Shown: positions 32,651 through 41,959 of the stretch, in pieces
Layout of the letters: every line of letters starts with the position of its first letter
Numbering within the stretch: position 1 is the first letter of the stretch
NCBI GenBank assembly: GCA_031417395.1
Contig: JANOVM010000054.1
Coordinates: 47,206 to 111,205, forward strand
DNA: 64,000 nucleotides
Source of the DNA: JADKIH01 sp031417395
GTDB lineage: Bacteria; Bacteroidota; Bacteroidia; AKYH767-A; 2013-40CM-41-45
Direction of reading: 5' to 3'
Made by a program: the position numbers and the translations under genes
Notes under the pieces: generated by a model
Told to the model about the DNA's origin: nothing
The model's database searches: none
What the model saw: the letters and a program-made list of their open reading frames with translations, nothing else

Positions 32651-32702
32651 AAAATAAAATATCGGATTTCAGAAAGAAAAAGGTAATCTCTGAAACCCGA
32701 TA
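32651..32702 (-). terminator. Terminator of the T9SS propeller-like gene
   Basis: On the minus strand TATCGGGTTTCAGA (32702-32689) pairs with its near complement (32673-32660) with one G-U type pair, loop of 15 bases, followed by a T-rich tract (TTTTATTTTG). It lies ~54 bp behind the stop of the gene at 32756. Confidence 0.8.
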
Positions 32703-32755
32703 ATATTATTAAAAGCAGAAAAGCGCCAATAGTATTCAGCAGCCAATCCGGTATT

Positions 32756-34177
32756 TTATTCTTTCAGGATTTTGTGGGTTTTCATAAAACCGCGGCCTGA
32801 AAAACAAGCATAATAAAAACCTCCCGGTAGAATAGAAAGATCCAATTTTGTTTTTTCTCCGGAAAGATTTTTTGAAAAAACGTTTCTTCCCATAACATCA
32901 AAAATATTTATTGTGCAATTGACATTGTGTGGAAAGTCAATGGTAATGGTTGAGGAAAAAGGATCCGGAGAAAGGGTAATAGATTCATCGGGATCTGCTT
33001 TTTCCGTTATAGTAGCAGCTTGACTGGTTTTGCCAAGAGCATCTGTCTTAATCAGGTAAACGGTTTCGGCGCCAAAGCTGGCTGTGGAAGCCAATATGAT
33101 AAATCCATTGTCGTCTGTCTGCTGAAAATAAATAGCCTCATCCGTATTCATTCCTCCGAATGTATTTGACCAGCTTTCTGTCCCTGTAGAGTCAAGTTTT
33201 AAAAGCAATACATCGTTGTCGCGGCGACCGGCAATTGCATAACCACCATCGTTTGTTGCCTGAATAGTTGCAGGATATTGATCGTTAAAACCGCCGAACG
33301 ATTTTGTCCAGACCGAATCGCATGTAGAATTAAAATGTGTCAGAATAATAGAATGGTTGCTTGAAATATATCCGCAAATCATAATCCCTGTATCAGGCGT
33401 TGCACAAAGTGATGTAAAGTGTGTATCGCTTGAATAAACTTCATTTTGAATTTGGTAATTATAGAGCTTATGGCCGATGCTGTCATAGCGTGTTACTACC
33501 GGAAACATATTAAAAGGCGGGTAGATATTATATGATTCTTCCATGGATAGAGTTCCATATCCTCCACCCGTAATTGCAATAAGATTTTGTTTGGCAATAC
33601 TATAATTACCGCTATAGTCTCCTGATATATCCTGTCCGGAAGTCGTTATGAGTTCGAGAAGATTAAAATGATGTCCTGCTCCTTCATAATCATCGCGGGT
33701 AGATACAATGTTACCATTAGCATTAAGCAATAAAGCATTCACAGATGTAAGCCAATTGGATGTTTTGAAAAAAGAATTTTGCAAAACTCCCGACGAATCC
33801 AACGATCCATAAAAAGCAACTCCCGATGTATACGTTGGATCCTTAACAAGTCCTCCGAATACAAACGAACCATCCGTTTTTTCGCGAATAATAGTCGCTT
33901 CTTCATTCACCGGCATGAAAGAAATAAAAGTGGAATCTTTCAATTGTCTTTTCCAAAGTATATTACCATTTGCATCTGCTTTGAAAAAACAAAAGTCTAT
34001 TGTATTATCAACTAAACTAGAACATTTTCCACAAACAATATATCCGCCATTTTTTAGCGGTTGAATGAATGCCATTGCCGGATCCTGAAACATGGAATAA
34101 GTTCTTTCAAAGCCTGTCTGGGCAAACAAAAGCGGAGCATATAAGAATAGTAGTATAAAAAGTCTTTTCATTTTCAT
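32756..34177 (-). CDS. T9SS-sorted propeller-like secreted protein
   Basis: A 473-residue protein with signal peptide (LFILLFLYAPLLFAQ). The body is a row of ~50-residue repeats ('GGYIVCGKCSS', 'GSFVFGGLVKD', 'GGYAIAGRRDN', 'NGFIILASTAS') each with a D..G...W.. strand, as in the protein at 21580-23181. Tail: a type A sorting domain with ITLSPDPFSSTITIDF and GGFYYACF, ending in HKILKE. The entry motif has SPDP in place of the usual NP, a small deviation. Secreted or attached at the surface. Confidence 0.87.
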   Translation of the reverse strand: MKMKRLFILLFLYAPLLFAQTGFERTYSMFQDPAMAFIQPLKNGGYIVCGKCSSLVDNTIDFCFFKADANGNILWKRQLKDSTFISFMPVNEEATIIREKTDGSFVFGGLVKDPTYTSGVAFYGSLDSSGVLQNSFFKTSNWLTSVNALLLNANGNIVSTRDDYEGAGHHFNLLELITTSGQDISGDYSGNYSIAKQNLIAITGGGYGTLSMEESYNIYPPFNMFPVVTRYDSIGHKLYNYQIQNEVYSSDTHFTSLCATPDTGIMICGYISSNHSIILTHFNSTCDSVWTKSFGGFNDQYPATIQATNDGGYAIAGRRDNDVLLLKLDSTGTESWSNTFGGMNTDEAIYFQQTDDNGFIILASTASFGAETVYLIKTDALGKTSQAATITEKADPDESITLSPDPFSSTITIDFPHNVNCTINIFDVMGRNVFSKNLSGEKTKLDLSILPGGFYYACFSGRGFMKTHKILKE

Positions 34178-34436
34178 TGTTGATTTGATAATAATAGCAG
34201 GGGGATAGAAAATATCAAAATGCTTTTGGTGAATGGGTTTAAAATAGCTGTGAAATGGCTTACAAACTGTGCCATTTCTACCTAATAGAATTAATAATTG
34301 TTACTGATTTATTACCTTAAGGGCAAAAAGAAATATGCTCCACTTAAATAAGGATAGAAAGAAGCCTGAGAATTAAAACAACGGCTTTTACAACGGATAA
34401 AAATGTAATTCTGTTTTAATAATTCTGAAAACCGGT

Positions 34437-35504
34437 TTATTTATACGCAATTGCTGCTCCTGTAGGACCGGCAAGTGCCATAAACTCCTGCCTGGAGAAA
34501 CCTGCTTTTTTAGTCCAGCCGGTAAATTCATTAAATGTAAAATCTCTTCCTGCTTTTGTCTCAATCAACATATTCAGTGACATAAGTAGTCCAAAGGTGT
34601 TTTTACGACGATCGTCATCAATAATATTTTCAATGCATACAAAGGCTCCTCCGGGAGGTAAAGCATCGTAAGCGTTTTTAATTAGCTGCATCTTTTCCGA
34701 ATCGCTCCAGTCGTGTAAGATATTTCCCATAATGACAACATCGGCATTTGGAATTCTTTCAAAGAAATTTCCGGAAACAACTTCTACCTGCTTCGACACA
34801 CCATGTTCCTGAATAAACGCTTTAGATACTGCAGCTACCTGAGGCATATCAAGTGAAATACATTTTAAAGCAGGATGCTGCTTAGCAATCTGAACACTCA
34901 ATGCTCCAATTGCACCTCCTGCATCGCACACAGTTTTATATTTTGAAAAATCGAATTGAGAAGCAAATGAAATAAATGCGCCCATCTGAATTCCTGCCAT
35001 TGCCAATAAAAATTCTTTCATCCTTTCGGGATTACTATAAAGTTCGACAAAAGAATTTTCTGTAGGATTCTCTTTGATTTCATTCTGAGGCTGACCGGTT
35101 AACAATCCTTCTTCAAGATTACCCCAGTATTTATAAAGCCTGTGATCTGCCATTTCCAATATGCCGCCTATGTATGTTGGTTTCTTTTTATCAAGAAAAA
35201 GTTCCGACTCTGCTGAGTTGGAATAATGCGAATCTTTACCAGTACCCTCTCGACGAAGAAAATTCAGAGAGACAAGTGCATCTAAAAAATCCAGATACGA
35301 TCGCTCATTCAATTTTAACTTCTCACGAATTTGTGCAGCAGTTAATGAAGGCTTTTCCGCCAGTGTTGTGAAAAGTTGAAATTTAATGGCAGTTAGTAGT
35401 GTCTTTGAAGCCCAGAATCCAAGGCCTATCTGCATAATGTGTTCAGGATTTAGCGGGGTTTTTGTAACCGGTTTGTCTGTAATTTTGAAAGTCGTTGGTT
35501 CCAT
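34437..35504 (-). CDS. SAM-dependent O-methyltransferase (acetylserotonin/hydroxyindole type)
   Basis: A 355-residue class I methyltransferase with an N-terminal winged-helix dimerisation domain (LKLNERSYLDFLDALVSLNFLRR) and a C-terminal Rossmann domain. VCDAGGAIGALSVQIAK binds SAM and ADVVIMGNILHDWSDS carries the catalytic His of the ASMT/COMT type (LHDW). It would methylate a hydroxyl of a small aromatic or polyketide molecule. Cytoplasmic; alone, so the pathway is unknown. A -7-like TAAATTTG (35524-35531, minus strand) lies just before the start. Confidence 0.9.
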   Translation of the reverse strand: MEPTTFKITDKPVTKTPLNPEHIMQIGLGFWASKTLLTAIKFQLFTTLAEKPSLTAAQIREKLKLNERSYLDFLDALVSLNFLRREGTGKDSHYSNSAESELFLDKKKPTYIGGILEMADHRLYKYWGNLEEGLLTGQPQNEIKENPTENSFVELYSNPERMKEFLLAMAGIQMGAFISFASQFDFSKYKTVCDAGGAIGALSVQIAKQHPALKCISLDMPQVAAVSKAFIQEHGVSKQVEVVSGNFFERIPNADVVIMGNILHDWSDSEKMQLIKNAYDALPPGGAFVCIENIIDDDRRKNTFGLLMSLNMLIETKAGRDFTFNEFTGWTKKAGFSRQEFMALAGPTGAAIAYK

Positions 35505-35864
35505 GGGTATAATTTTTAATAGACAAATTTATATAAATTTAATGATGCTTCCACATTTACCCTTTTTCTTATCCAACTTGGGCTTAAAGCATAAAAATCA
35601 TTTTATGTAAATACATATTCACTTTGGCTAGACTTTAACTAGAGGAAGTGTATATAGCCTTCCAAGTGACCTTTTTCATTAGGCTTCCCAAAGATAAAGG
35701 TTCTGTATCAATACCTGTTTATTACCATAATGATGGAAATCTCCCTATTTTTTGCCCGTCTAGGCAATTTATTATTGAAAACACTACTTTTCTAAAATTA
35801 AATTTATTTTCTTGCATATGCCTAAAAGTGTTCTATTTACAAGGTCTTACTTATTAACAGTACT
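35505..35864. other. Noncoding stretch between divergent genes
   Basis: It holds the promoter of the O-methyltransferase (minus strand) and presumably that of the lysyl-oxidase-like gene (plus strand). No convincing gene, hairpin or RNA is visible. Confidence 0.5.
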
Positions 35865-37943
35865 ATGAAAAAAAATCTACTTATTCTTGTCTTTGCATTA
35901 CTTTCAGTCTTTGCAAGTGCACAATGTACTACAAACAATGCAACGGGCTGTCAGTGTAAAACTCCCGGACAAACGGATTGTGACCTTCTACCGGATATTC
36001 AATTAGGTCAACCGCCTTTTTATGAATACGATATTGATTTCGGTGTTAAAGAATTTTATCAAACCGGAAATGTCGATACTGCCGATGATGGAAAACTATA
36101 TGTTACCGTCTCTACACCAAACACCGGACATGGTCCACTGGAATTATATACAGTAGATACATTTGTTTGCATCACTGATACCTTTTATGGCACAGCTCCA
36201 AGTATTTGTCCCGATGGAATAACCTATCCGAAGATTCTCATGAATCAGCGTATTTACCATAAGAGCGGTAATACCATGACTTCATGGACGCGCTATGCAG
36301 GAACAATGACCTATCATCCCGGACACAACCATATGCACGTTGACAATTGGGGAAACTACACGCTGCGCACCCGTGATTCATTGGAACCTAATCCACTAAA
36401 CTGGCCACTGCTCGGCTTTGGCACAAAACTGGCTTTTTGTGTTGAAGATTATGGAACATGCCCAGGCCACCCCGGACATTGTCTTGATACAGCCGGTGTT
36501 AATCCGCTAAATAACAGCTCAGACTTTCCAAATTATGGATTAGGCGGAGGAGCATATTCCTGTTCGCCCAGTGTACAGGGAATTTCTTCCGGCTATGTTG
36601 ACATTTACTGGACAACTCTTGCGGGCATGTACATTGAATTGCCGCCGGGTTTATGCAATGGCGACTACTACATCGTTTGCGAAGTTGATCCTAACCATAA
36701 TTTTTTAGAAGAAGATGAAACGAATAATTCTTATGCTGCACCCATCAGGCTTAAAAAACAAATGCTCAATCCGGCAACTGAAGAATTGAGAGTTAGTATT
36801 GCCAATTCTAAAACGATTTTGTGTCAGGGCGAAAGTGTTTCTCTGGCAGTGCAAATAAATATGCCTAATGTTTCTTATCATTGGAGCAATGGCGATACCA
36901 CACAATTTACTACAGCGAGCAGTGCCGGAGTATATACTGTTGATATTACGAATCAATGTGGAACAGGTCCTTCCGTTCCCGTCAACATTACTGTTTTCAA
37001 TCAGCCCTCTTCCCCCGTTGGTGTTAACGATACAATTCCTGTACCGGGTGTAGCTACTCTGCTGGCTGCGTCTCCTTTTCCCGTTAAATGGTATGACCAG
37101 GTTTCCGGCGGAAATTTAGTTGGTAGTGGGAATTCTTTTACAACTCCATTTTTAAATACATCAACCGTTTATTATGCTGAAGCAGAAGAAACGCATGGCG
37201 GTGCTTTATTTATTAACGGACTTGCTGATAGTGCAGCGGGCGGCCAGGGATCATATTCTTCTTCGAATAATTCATTAATTTTTGATTGCTATAATCGTTT
37301 CACGCTTCATTCAGTTACTGTTTATGCTAATTCAAATATTAATTCGCTCGTTATTGAATTATTTGATTCAAGCAATAACCTTTTGAATAGTGCAACGGTA
37401 AATGTAACTGCAGGTATGAATGTTGTCGTTTTAGATTTTCCAATCACTCCGGCAATTGGTCTTAAACTTACAAGATCGGGAGGCGCCCTGTTTAGAAATA
37501 ATCCCGGAACGAACCTTGGATATCCATTTACCGTTCCCAACTTCTGTTCTATTACGGGATCTACTCAGGGATCCGGATATTATTATTTCTTTTACAACTG
37601 GGATATCCGTCTTCCTGATAATACCTGCTCAAGCACCAGAACTCCTGTTGAAGCACATATAACTCTTCCAAATTCAATAGCGGATGTTTCAGTTATACGT
37701 TCATTTAAATTATATCCAAATCCTGCAAAAGATCATATCAGCCTTTCGTTTCAGTCACTAGAAAAAGAAGCCCTTGTTGAACTAAATAATTCTTTAGGAC
37801 AGCAACTGATTAGTAAAAAACTTTTTGCTAAGGATGAGAATTTCGAAGAGTCTTTTGACATTGGCACTTTGAGTAAGGGTATTTACTTTGTTCACATACT
37901 TACCTCTGGAAAGAATTATTATCACCAACTTGTTATTGAATAA
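35865..37943 (+). CDS. Lysyl-oxidase-like secreted protein with T9SS tail
   Basis: A 692-residue secreted protein with signal peptide (LLILVFALLSVFASAQ). Residues ~40-280 resemble the bacterial lysyl oxidase domain; the segment YHPGHNHMHVDNWGNYTLR holds clustered histidines as in the copper site, followed by CVEDYGTCPGHPGHC and CNGDYYIVCEVDPNHNF. A CARDB/Ig-like region (DETNNSYAA) leads into Ig-like and PKD-like domains, and the tail is a type A sorting domain (FKLYPNPAKDHISLSF ... LSKGIYFVHIL). It may oxidise lysine amines of surface proteins or cross-link them; the active quinone site cannot be assigned from the sequence alone. Confidence 0.78.
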   Translation: MKKNLLILVFALLSVFASAQCTTNNATGCQCKTPGQTDCDLLPDIQLGQPPFYEYDIDFGVKEFYQTGNVDTADDGKLYVTVSTPNTGHGPLELYTVDTFVCITDTFYGTAPSICPDGITYPKILMNQRIYHKSGNTMTSWTRYAGTMTYHPGHNHMHVDNWGNYTLRTRDSLEPNPLNWPLLGFGTKLAFCVEDYGTCPGHPGHCLDTAGVNPLNNSSDFPNYGLGGGAYSCSPSVQGISSGYVDIYWTTLAGMYIELPPGLCNGDYYIVCEVDPNHNFLEEDETNNSYAAPIRLKKQMLNPATEELRVSIANSKTILCQGESVSLAVQINMPNVSYHWSNGDTTQFTTASSAGVYTVDITNQCGTGPSVPVNITVFNQPSSPVGVNDTIPVPGVATLLAASPFPVKWYDQVSGGNLVGSGNSFTTPFLNTSTVYYAEAEETHGGALFINGLADSAAGGQGSYSSSNNSLIFDCYNRFTLHSVTVYANSNINSLVIELFDSSNNLLNSATVNVTAGMNVVVLDFPITPAIGLKLTRSGGALFRNNPGTNLGYPFTVPNFCSITGSTQGSGYYYFFYNWDIRLPDNTCSSTRTPVEAHITLPNSIADVSVIRSFKLYPNPAKDHISLSFQSLEKEALVELNNSLGQQLISKKLFAKDENFEESFDIGTLSKGIYFVHILTSGKNYYHQLVIE

Positions 37944-37963
37944 TCCCTTTTAAGAAATCTGCT

Positions 37964-39190
37964 ATGATAAAACGGTATTTGCTTTGTTTGATTTTCCTTC
38001 TTCAAAGTATTCTGTTATATCCTCAGGCTGTTATCAATTACAATTATTCAAACTCTCCTCTTCCTGATAATCAATGCCGCTGGATTACCATCGACAACCT
38101 CGGGAAAAAATGGTTCTGTACAGAATATGGTTTGGCAGTATTTAACGATACAAACTGGAGTGTTTATACTACTGCCAATTCCGGCATATCGGACAACTCT
38201 ATTAAACATTTGGCATTTGACCAACAGGGAGTAGCTTGGATTTCTACTTCAAACGGCGGGGTTTCTACTTTTGATGGCACTAACTGGAACTCTTATATGC
38301 AGACAAATTCCGGAATTTCATCTAACTATGTACGATCGGTTCATATTGATTCTAACAATAATAAATGGATTTGTACGGATGCCGGACTTAACTTCTTTGA
38401 TGGATCTGCCTGGACGGTTTACAATCTGCTTAATTCCGATATTCCCGTAAATCATATTAGCACTCTTTTATTTGAAAACGATAGTACCCGTTGGCTTGGA
38501 ACCATCAATGGTGGCTTTTCGCATATGATTAATGATTCTTTTTATACTTATTCAGGTGTTAATTCAGGCATTCCGGATAATTCTATCGTTGGACTGGCAC
38601 GTGATACCAATAATTTTATCTGGTTGGCTTGTCCGGGTGGTGCTCTTGTTCGTTATTATGCCGGCAGTTTTTATGCATTTAATACTACTACTTCCGGTAT
38701 GCCAACCGATGCTTTGACCTCTATAGCTATTGATACTTTTCAAAATGTATACATGGGGTCGTTTGATAAAGGACTTATTAAAAAATCGGGCAATTATTTT
38801 ACCTGGTGGAATACCGCTAACAGTCCTTTACCCGATGATAATGTTTATTGCATTGCTATAGAGCGGCCCGGCATTCTTTGGCTGGGAACAAACACACATG
38901 GAGTTGTCCGCTTTGATGAAAATATGTGGGTGAATAGTGCTCCTGTTTCACTTAAAAAGAATCTTTCCATTTATCCGTCCCCTTGTTCTTCTTTATTGAC
39001 AATTAACAGTCAACTTCCTCTATCCGAAATAACTGTTTATGATATTGCCGGAAAAATAATTTATTCCCAAAATAAAAATATTACTCCTCAACATTTTTCA
39101 TTGAATACAGAATTTCTTTTGCCCGGCTGTTATTGGATCACTTTTAAAACCTTTGATGAAACAATTATTCGGAGGTTCATTAAAGAATGA
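37964..39190 (+). CDS. T9SS-secreted Reg_prop beta-propeller protein
   Basis: A 408-residue secreted protein with signal peptide (LLCLIFLLQSILLYPQ). It is made of two-component-regulator propeller blades of ~40 residues (NSGISDNSIKHLAFDQQGVAWISTSNGG, NSGISSNYVRSVHIDSNNNKWICTDAG and so on, about seven blades), then a type A tail (LSIYPSPCSSLLTI ... PGCYWITF ... IIRRFIKE). Propellers of this kind are the sensor halves of hybrid histidine kinases but here stand alone as a secreted binding protein. It starts 20 bp behind the lysyl-oxidase-like gene, so the two form an operon. Confidence 0.87.
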   Translation: MIKRYLLCLIFLLQSILLYPQAVINYNYSNSPLPDNQCRWITIDNLGKKWFCTEYGLAVFNDTNWSVYTTANSGISDNSIKHLAFDQQGVAWISTSNGGVSTFDGTNWNSYMQTNSGISSNYVRSVHIDSNNNKWICTDAGLNFFDGSAWTVYNLLNSDIPVNHISTLLFENDSTRWLGTINGGFSHMINDSFYTYSGVNSGIPDNSIVGLARDTNNFIWLACPGGALVRYYAGSFYAFNTTTSGMPTDALTSIAIDTFQNVYMGSFDKGLIKKSGNYFTWWNTANSPLPDDNVYCIAIERPGILWLGTNTHGVVRFDENMWVNSAPVSLKKNLSIYPSPCSSLLTINSQLPLSEITVYDIAGKIIYSQNKNITPQHFSLNTEFLLPGCYWITFKTFDETIIRRFIKE

Positions 39191-39368
39191 TCGGCTCTTT
39201 ATTAAGCTTATTTTAGGTGATAAATGTATTTCCGGAGTTAAAATTGCCATTAATCTGCATTTTTCGTTTATTTGAACACTTTTAAACCGTCGCTGTTGAA
39301 AAAATTCACTAGGTATTTATTGTTAAATGTATATACTTTGATCTAACCTAACAATTAACGCCAAACAT

Positions 39369-39788
39369 ATGTCAACAGAAAAAAACAAGAAAATCATTCT
39401 GCGTTTATTCGGCGAAGGGATGTTGGAACAAAAATTCGAAGTCTTTGATGAACTAATTGCCGATACTTTTATGAATCACGGTGTTCCTAATCCGGGTAAA
39501 GGACCACAGGGGTATAAAATATTTGCCACACAATTTTTAAAAGCTTTTCCTGATATGAAAATTAATATTCAACAAATCATTGCCGAAGGCGATACTGTTG
39601 CAATCCGCGGTTTCATTTATGGAACTCACAATGGAGAATTTATGGGCATACCACCCACTAACAAGAAAATCAGAATTAATTATTTTGACTTCTGGAAGAT
39701 CAGGGACGGTAAGTGCATTGAAAACTGGGTTCAGATGGATATGGCAGGTATAATACAAGAACTGGGGCCCCTGCAGTTTGCTTTTTAA
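39369..39788 (+). CDS. SnoaL-like ester cyclase family protein
   Basis: A 139-residue single-domain protein of the NTF2-like/SnoaL superfamily: EKNKKIILRLFGEGM, TFMNHGVPNPGKGPQGYKIF, FLKAFPDMKINIQQIIAEGDTVAIRGFIYGTHNGEFMGIPPTNKKI and YFDFWKIRDGKCIENWVQMD. Family members range from polyketide cyclases to small proteins of unknown task; the substrate is not predictable. Cytoplasmic. Confidence 0.88.
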   Translation: MSTEKNKKIILRLFGEGMLEQKFEVFDELIADTFMNHGVPNPGKGPQGYKIFATQFLKAFPDMKINIQQIIAEGDTVAIRGFIYGTHNGEFMGIPPTNKKIRINYFDFWKIRDGKCIENWVQMDMAGIIQELGPLQFAF

Positions 39789-39842
39789 AAACGAAGTTGT
39801 ACATTTCGGGTACTTTATCACAAATTCAAAAATTAATTTACG

Positions 39843-40622
39843 ATGATTCGAAAGTTCCTGTTTGGGGTGTTCTCCCTTTTGATGTTTTCTAATGTGCTTT
39901 TAGCCCAATCAAATGACTCGCTGGCATCGGGTAAAGCGAATCCGGCAGAAAATAAAGAAACCATTTATGCTCATGTAAAACAAATGCCTGAATTTCGTAG
40001 CGGTAAAGAAGGTTTGGAGAAGTATCTACTTACAAAAACACAATATCCTGAAGAGGCGAAACAAAAAGGAATCAAAGGTTCTGTGCCTGTTCGTTTCATA
40101 GTTGATAAGAAAGGTAAAATCCGGGATGCAAAAGTTATGAAAAGCCTTGGCTATGGTTGTGATGAAGAAGCTTTACGAGTAATTAATGAAATGCCAAATT
40201 GGAAAGCCGGTCGTGAAGGAAAAAAATTAGTAAGCGTCTTTGTTAATATATCCGTTTCCTTTCCTGCTGATTTAAAATCGAAAGGAAAAGTAGTGCTAAA
40301 AGATAAAATGGAGCAGGAAAATAAATCAGATTCACCACCAATCAGCAAAACAAATGTTGCACCGGTTAAGAACCTTGGGGCTGACTCTGCCTTTTTCAAA
40401 ACAGGTATGGAACAATTAAAAAAACTGGATTACAATTCCGCTGCATCTTCTTTCTCTGAAGCTTTAAAAATAAATCCGACAAATGCGAAAGCGTTATTAT
40501 TCAGAGGTAGTGCTTATTATAAATTAAAAGATTTAGATAAAGCCTGCAATGACTGGGGCCGTTCTGTTGAGTTGGGAGATAAAGATGCCGTTAACATGAT
40601 AAGAAAATATTGTAAGCGTTAA
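39843..40622 (+). CDS. TonB C-terminal domain protein with TPR tail
   Basis: A 259-residue exported protein: signal peptide (FLFGVFSLLMFSNVLLAQ), a TonB C-terminal domain at about residues 45-130 (YPEEAKQKGIKGSVPVRFIVDKKGKIRDAKVMKS, EEALRVINEMPNWKAGREG), then a linker and a TPR pair at the end (NYNSAASSFSEALKINPTNAKALLFRGSAYYKLKDLDKA). TonB proteins normally have an N-terminal membrane anchor; this one has a cleavable signal, so it likely sits in the periplasm without driving ExbB/D transport. Role unknown. Confidence 0.85.
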   Translation: MIRKFLFGVFSLLMFSNVLLAQSNDSLASGKANPAENKETIYAHVKQMPEFRSGKEGLEKYLLTKTQYPEEAKQKGIKGSVPVRFIVDKKGKIRDAKVMKSLGYGCDEEALRVINEMPNWKAGREGKKLVSVFVNISVSFPADLKSKGKVVLKDKMEQENKSDSPPISKTNVAPVKNLGADSAFFKTGMEQLKKLDYNSAASSFSEALKINPTNAKALLFRGSAYYKLKDLDKACNDWGRSVELGDKDAVNMIRKYCKR

Positions 40623-40627
40623 GTTAT

Positions 40628-40913
40628 TTATATGCTTATGAAATTTTTTAAACGGTGCTTTTGAACCGAAACGATGCTGCTGCGGTTCTCCCAAGTATTG
40701 ACTTTCGGGAATGACAATGTTTCATAAACAATGAGCATACCCAAAGGGGGAATGATGCATGAAATTTCATTGGAATGAAATACACCCGATTGAACGGCTT
40801 GTTGAGGCAGTATTTCTAAAGCATCGACTAATATCCTATTACTTTCAATTTTAACTAAAGGATAACTAATGCTATCAGAAAACCTTATTTTACGATTAAA
40901 GCAATTAAGTTTT
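40628..40913 (-). pseudogene. Possible gene remnant without start codon
   Basis: On the minus strand an ~95-codon frame stays open from a TGA (40916-40914) to a TAA (40630-40628), with normal-looking amino acid use (for example DALEILPQQAVQSGV). No usable ATG, GTG or TTG lies in its first half, and I recognise no family. It could be the C-terminal stub of a decayed gene or a chance frame. Confidence 0.3.
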
Positions 40914-40919
40914 CAATTT

Positions 40920-41309
40920 TTATTTTTTAAAACGCGCTGCAATAAAACAAAAAATTCCCAAAACAATTCCAAAACCAACACCAAAAAGCGGCCCAGCTAG
41001 CAGCATAGCTACACGGGGAGAATAAGGCATTGGAAACCGTGACATCATAGTAAGTTCTTCTGTATGATTTGAAATATAGGTTGAGAAAAAGAAAATATGT
41101 GCAGCAGTTATCCATACACTATTAAGCATACTTACCAGGAAGCCATGAAAAAAATAATGATCGGTACATTTTTTAGCGATTATAATAGCGCAAATAATGA
41201 AAATGACAACCCAAAAAATGGGTTCTAAAGTTGAGGGTATCCAAAATACGGTAGCAACGGCCATGAATAAACCGAAGAGGGAAAGCTGAAAAATTAATTT
41301 TTTGTTCAA
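40920..41309 (-). CDS. Small polytopic membrane protein of unknown family
   Basis: About 129 residues with four hydrophobic helices (QLSLFGLFMAVATVFWIP, IFWVVIFIICAIIIA, FLVSMLNSVWITAAHIFFF and VAMLLAGPLFGVGFGIVLGIF). I chose the TTG at 41309 (LNKKLIFQ) as start: a promoter-like TTG-16-TATATTTG lies at 41335-41361, so a longer frame up to 41387 or 41399 would begin upstream of the promoter. Inner-membrane; function unknown. It is divergent from the GreA-like gene. Confidence 0.6.
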   Translation of the reverse strand: MNKKLIFQLSLFGLFMAVATVFWIPSTLEPIFWVVIFIICAIIIAKKCTDHYFFHGFLVSMLNSVWITAAHIFFFSTYISNHTEELTMMSRFPMPYSPRVAMLLAGPLFGVGFGIVLGIFCFIAARFKK

Positions 41310-41334
41310 AATATTTCTTTTTTGAAATTTAATA

Positions 41335-41361
41335 CAAATATAAAAATATAATGGAAAGCAA
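41335..41361 (-). promoter_or_regulatory. Bacteroidota-type promoter of the small membrane gene
   Basis: On the minus strand a TTG (41361-41359), 16 bases, and the -7 element TATATTTG (41342-41335), matching TAnnTTTG. Transcription would begin about 20 bp before the TTG start at 41309. Confidence 0.5.
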
Positions 41362-41464
41362 GTAAGAATACTTAATTTTGCAGTCATTATTTCAGACAAA
41401 CTCCCGTTGCTAATTTTCTCTTAAAGGATGAAATGCTATTCTATAAGTACTTACATTATCCCCC

Positions 41465-41932
41465 ATGAATGACGAAGCAAAGTTAAAGTTCAAGAATCAG
41501 TTGAAGGGGAAAGCACTTGAAATACTTCACGATCGAATTGATCATGCATTTACTGCTATGAATGCAGCGCAAAATTCTGCAAACGAGGAGGACAAAAGCA
41601 GTGTAGGCGACAAGTATGAAACAGGTCGTGCCATGGCACAGAATGACAGAGATATTTATGCCCGTCAGCTGGAAAGCGGGCAAAAGGAATTATCCTTCGT
41701 AATGTCTGTCGATGTTAATCTGTTTTGCAAGAAAGTTGATCTGGGAGCTTTCGTGCAAACGGATACGGAGAAATATTTTTTCCTCACGGGACTGGGCATG
41801 GTTGAATTTTCTAATGACAAAGTGTTTTTTCTTTCCATTACATCGCCAGTCGGTAAATTATTTCAAGGAAAGAAGGCTGGTGAAAAATTTACATTTAATA
41901 AAAAAGAGATTTTCATTAAAGAGGTGTTTTAA
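41465..41932 (+). CDS. GreA/GreB C-terminal-like protein
   Basis: A 155-residue cytoplasmic protein. An N-terminal helical segment (SSVGDKYETGRAMAQNDRDIYARQLE, shortened here by the coil) leads into a C-terminal domain with TSPVGKLFQGKKAGEKFTF, which is the loop pattern of the GreA FKBP-like domain (SPxGxALLGKxxGDxV). Full GreA has a long N-terminal coiled coil reaching the RNA polymerase channel; here it is short, so it may bind polymerase without true transcript-cleavage help. It is followed by an acyltransferase gene 27 bp away. Confidence 0.65.
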   Translation: MNDEAKLKFKNQLKGKALEILHDRIDHAFTAMNAAQNSANEEDKSSVGDKYETGRAMAQNDRDIYARQLESGQKELSFVMSVDVNLFCKKVDLGAFVQTDTEKYFFLTGLGMVEFSNDKVFFLSITSPVGKLFQGKKAGEKFTFNKKEIFIKEVF

Positions 41933-41959
41933 TTTTTCTTTTACCTTCGCAATTCGTTT

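Noticed and set aside
35648..35857. 69-residue frame before the lysyl-oxidase-like gene
   Set aside because: Low coding character, no family resemblance, and it ends in the promoter region of the next gene.
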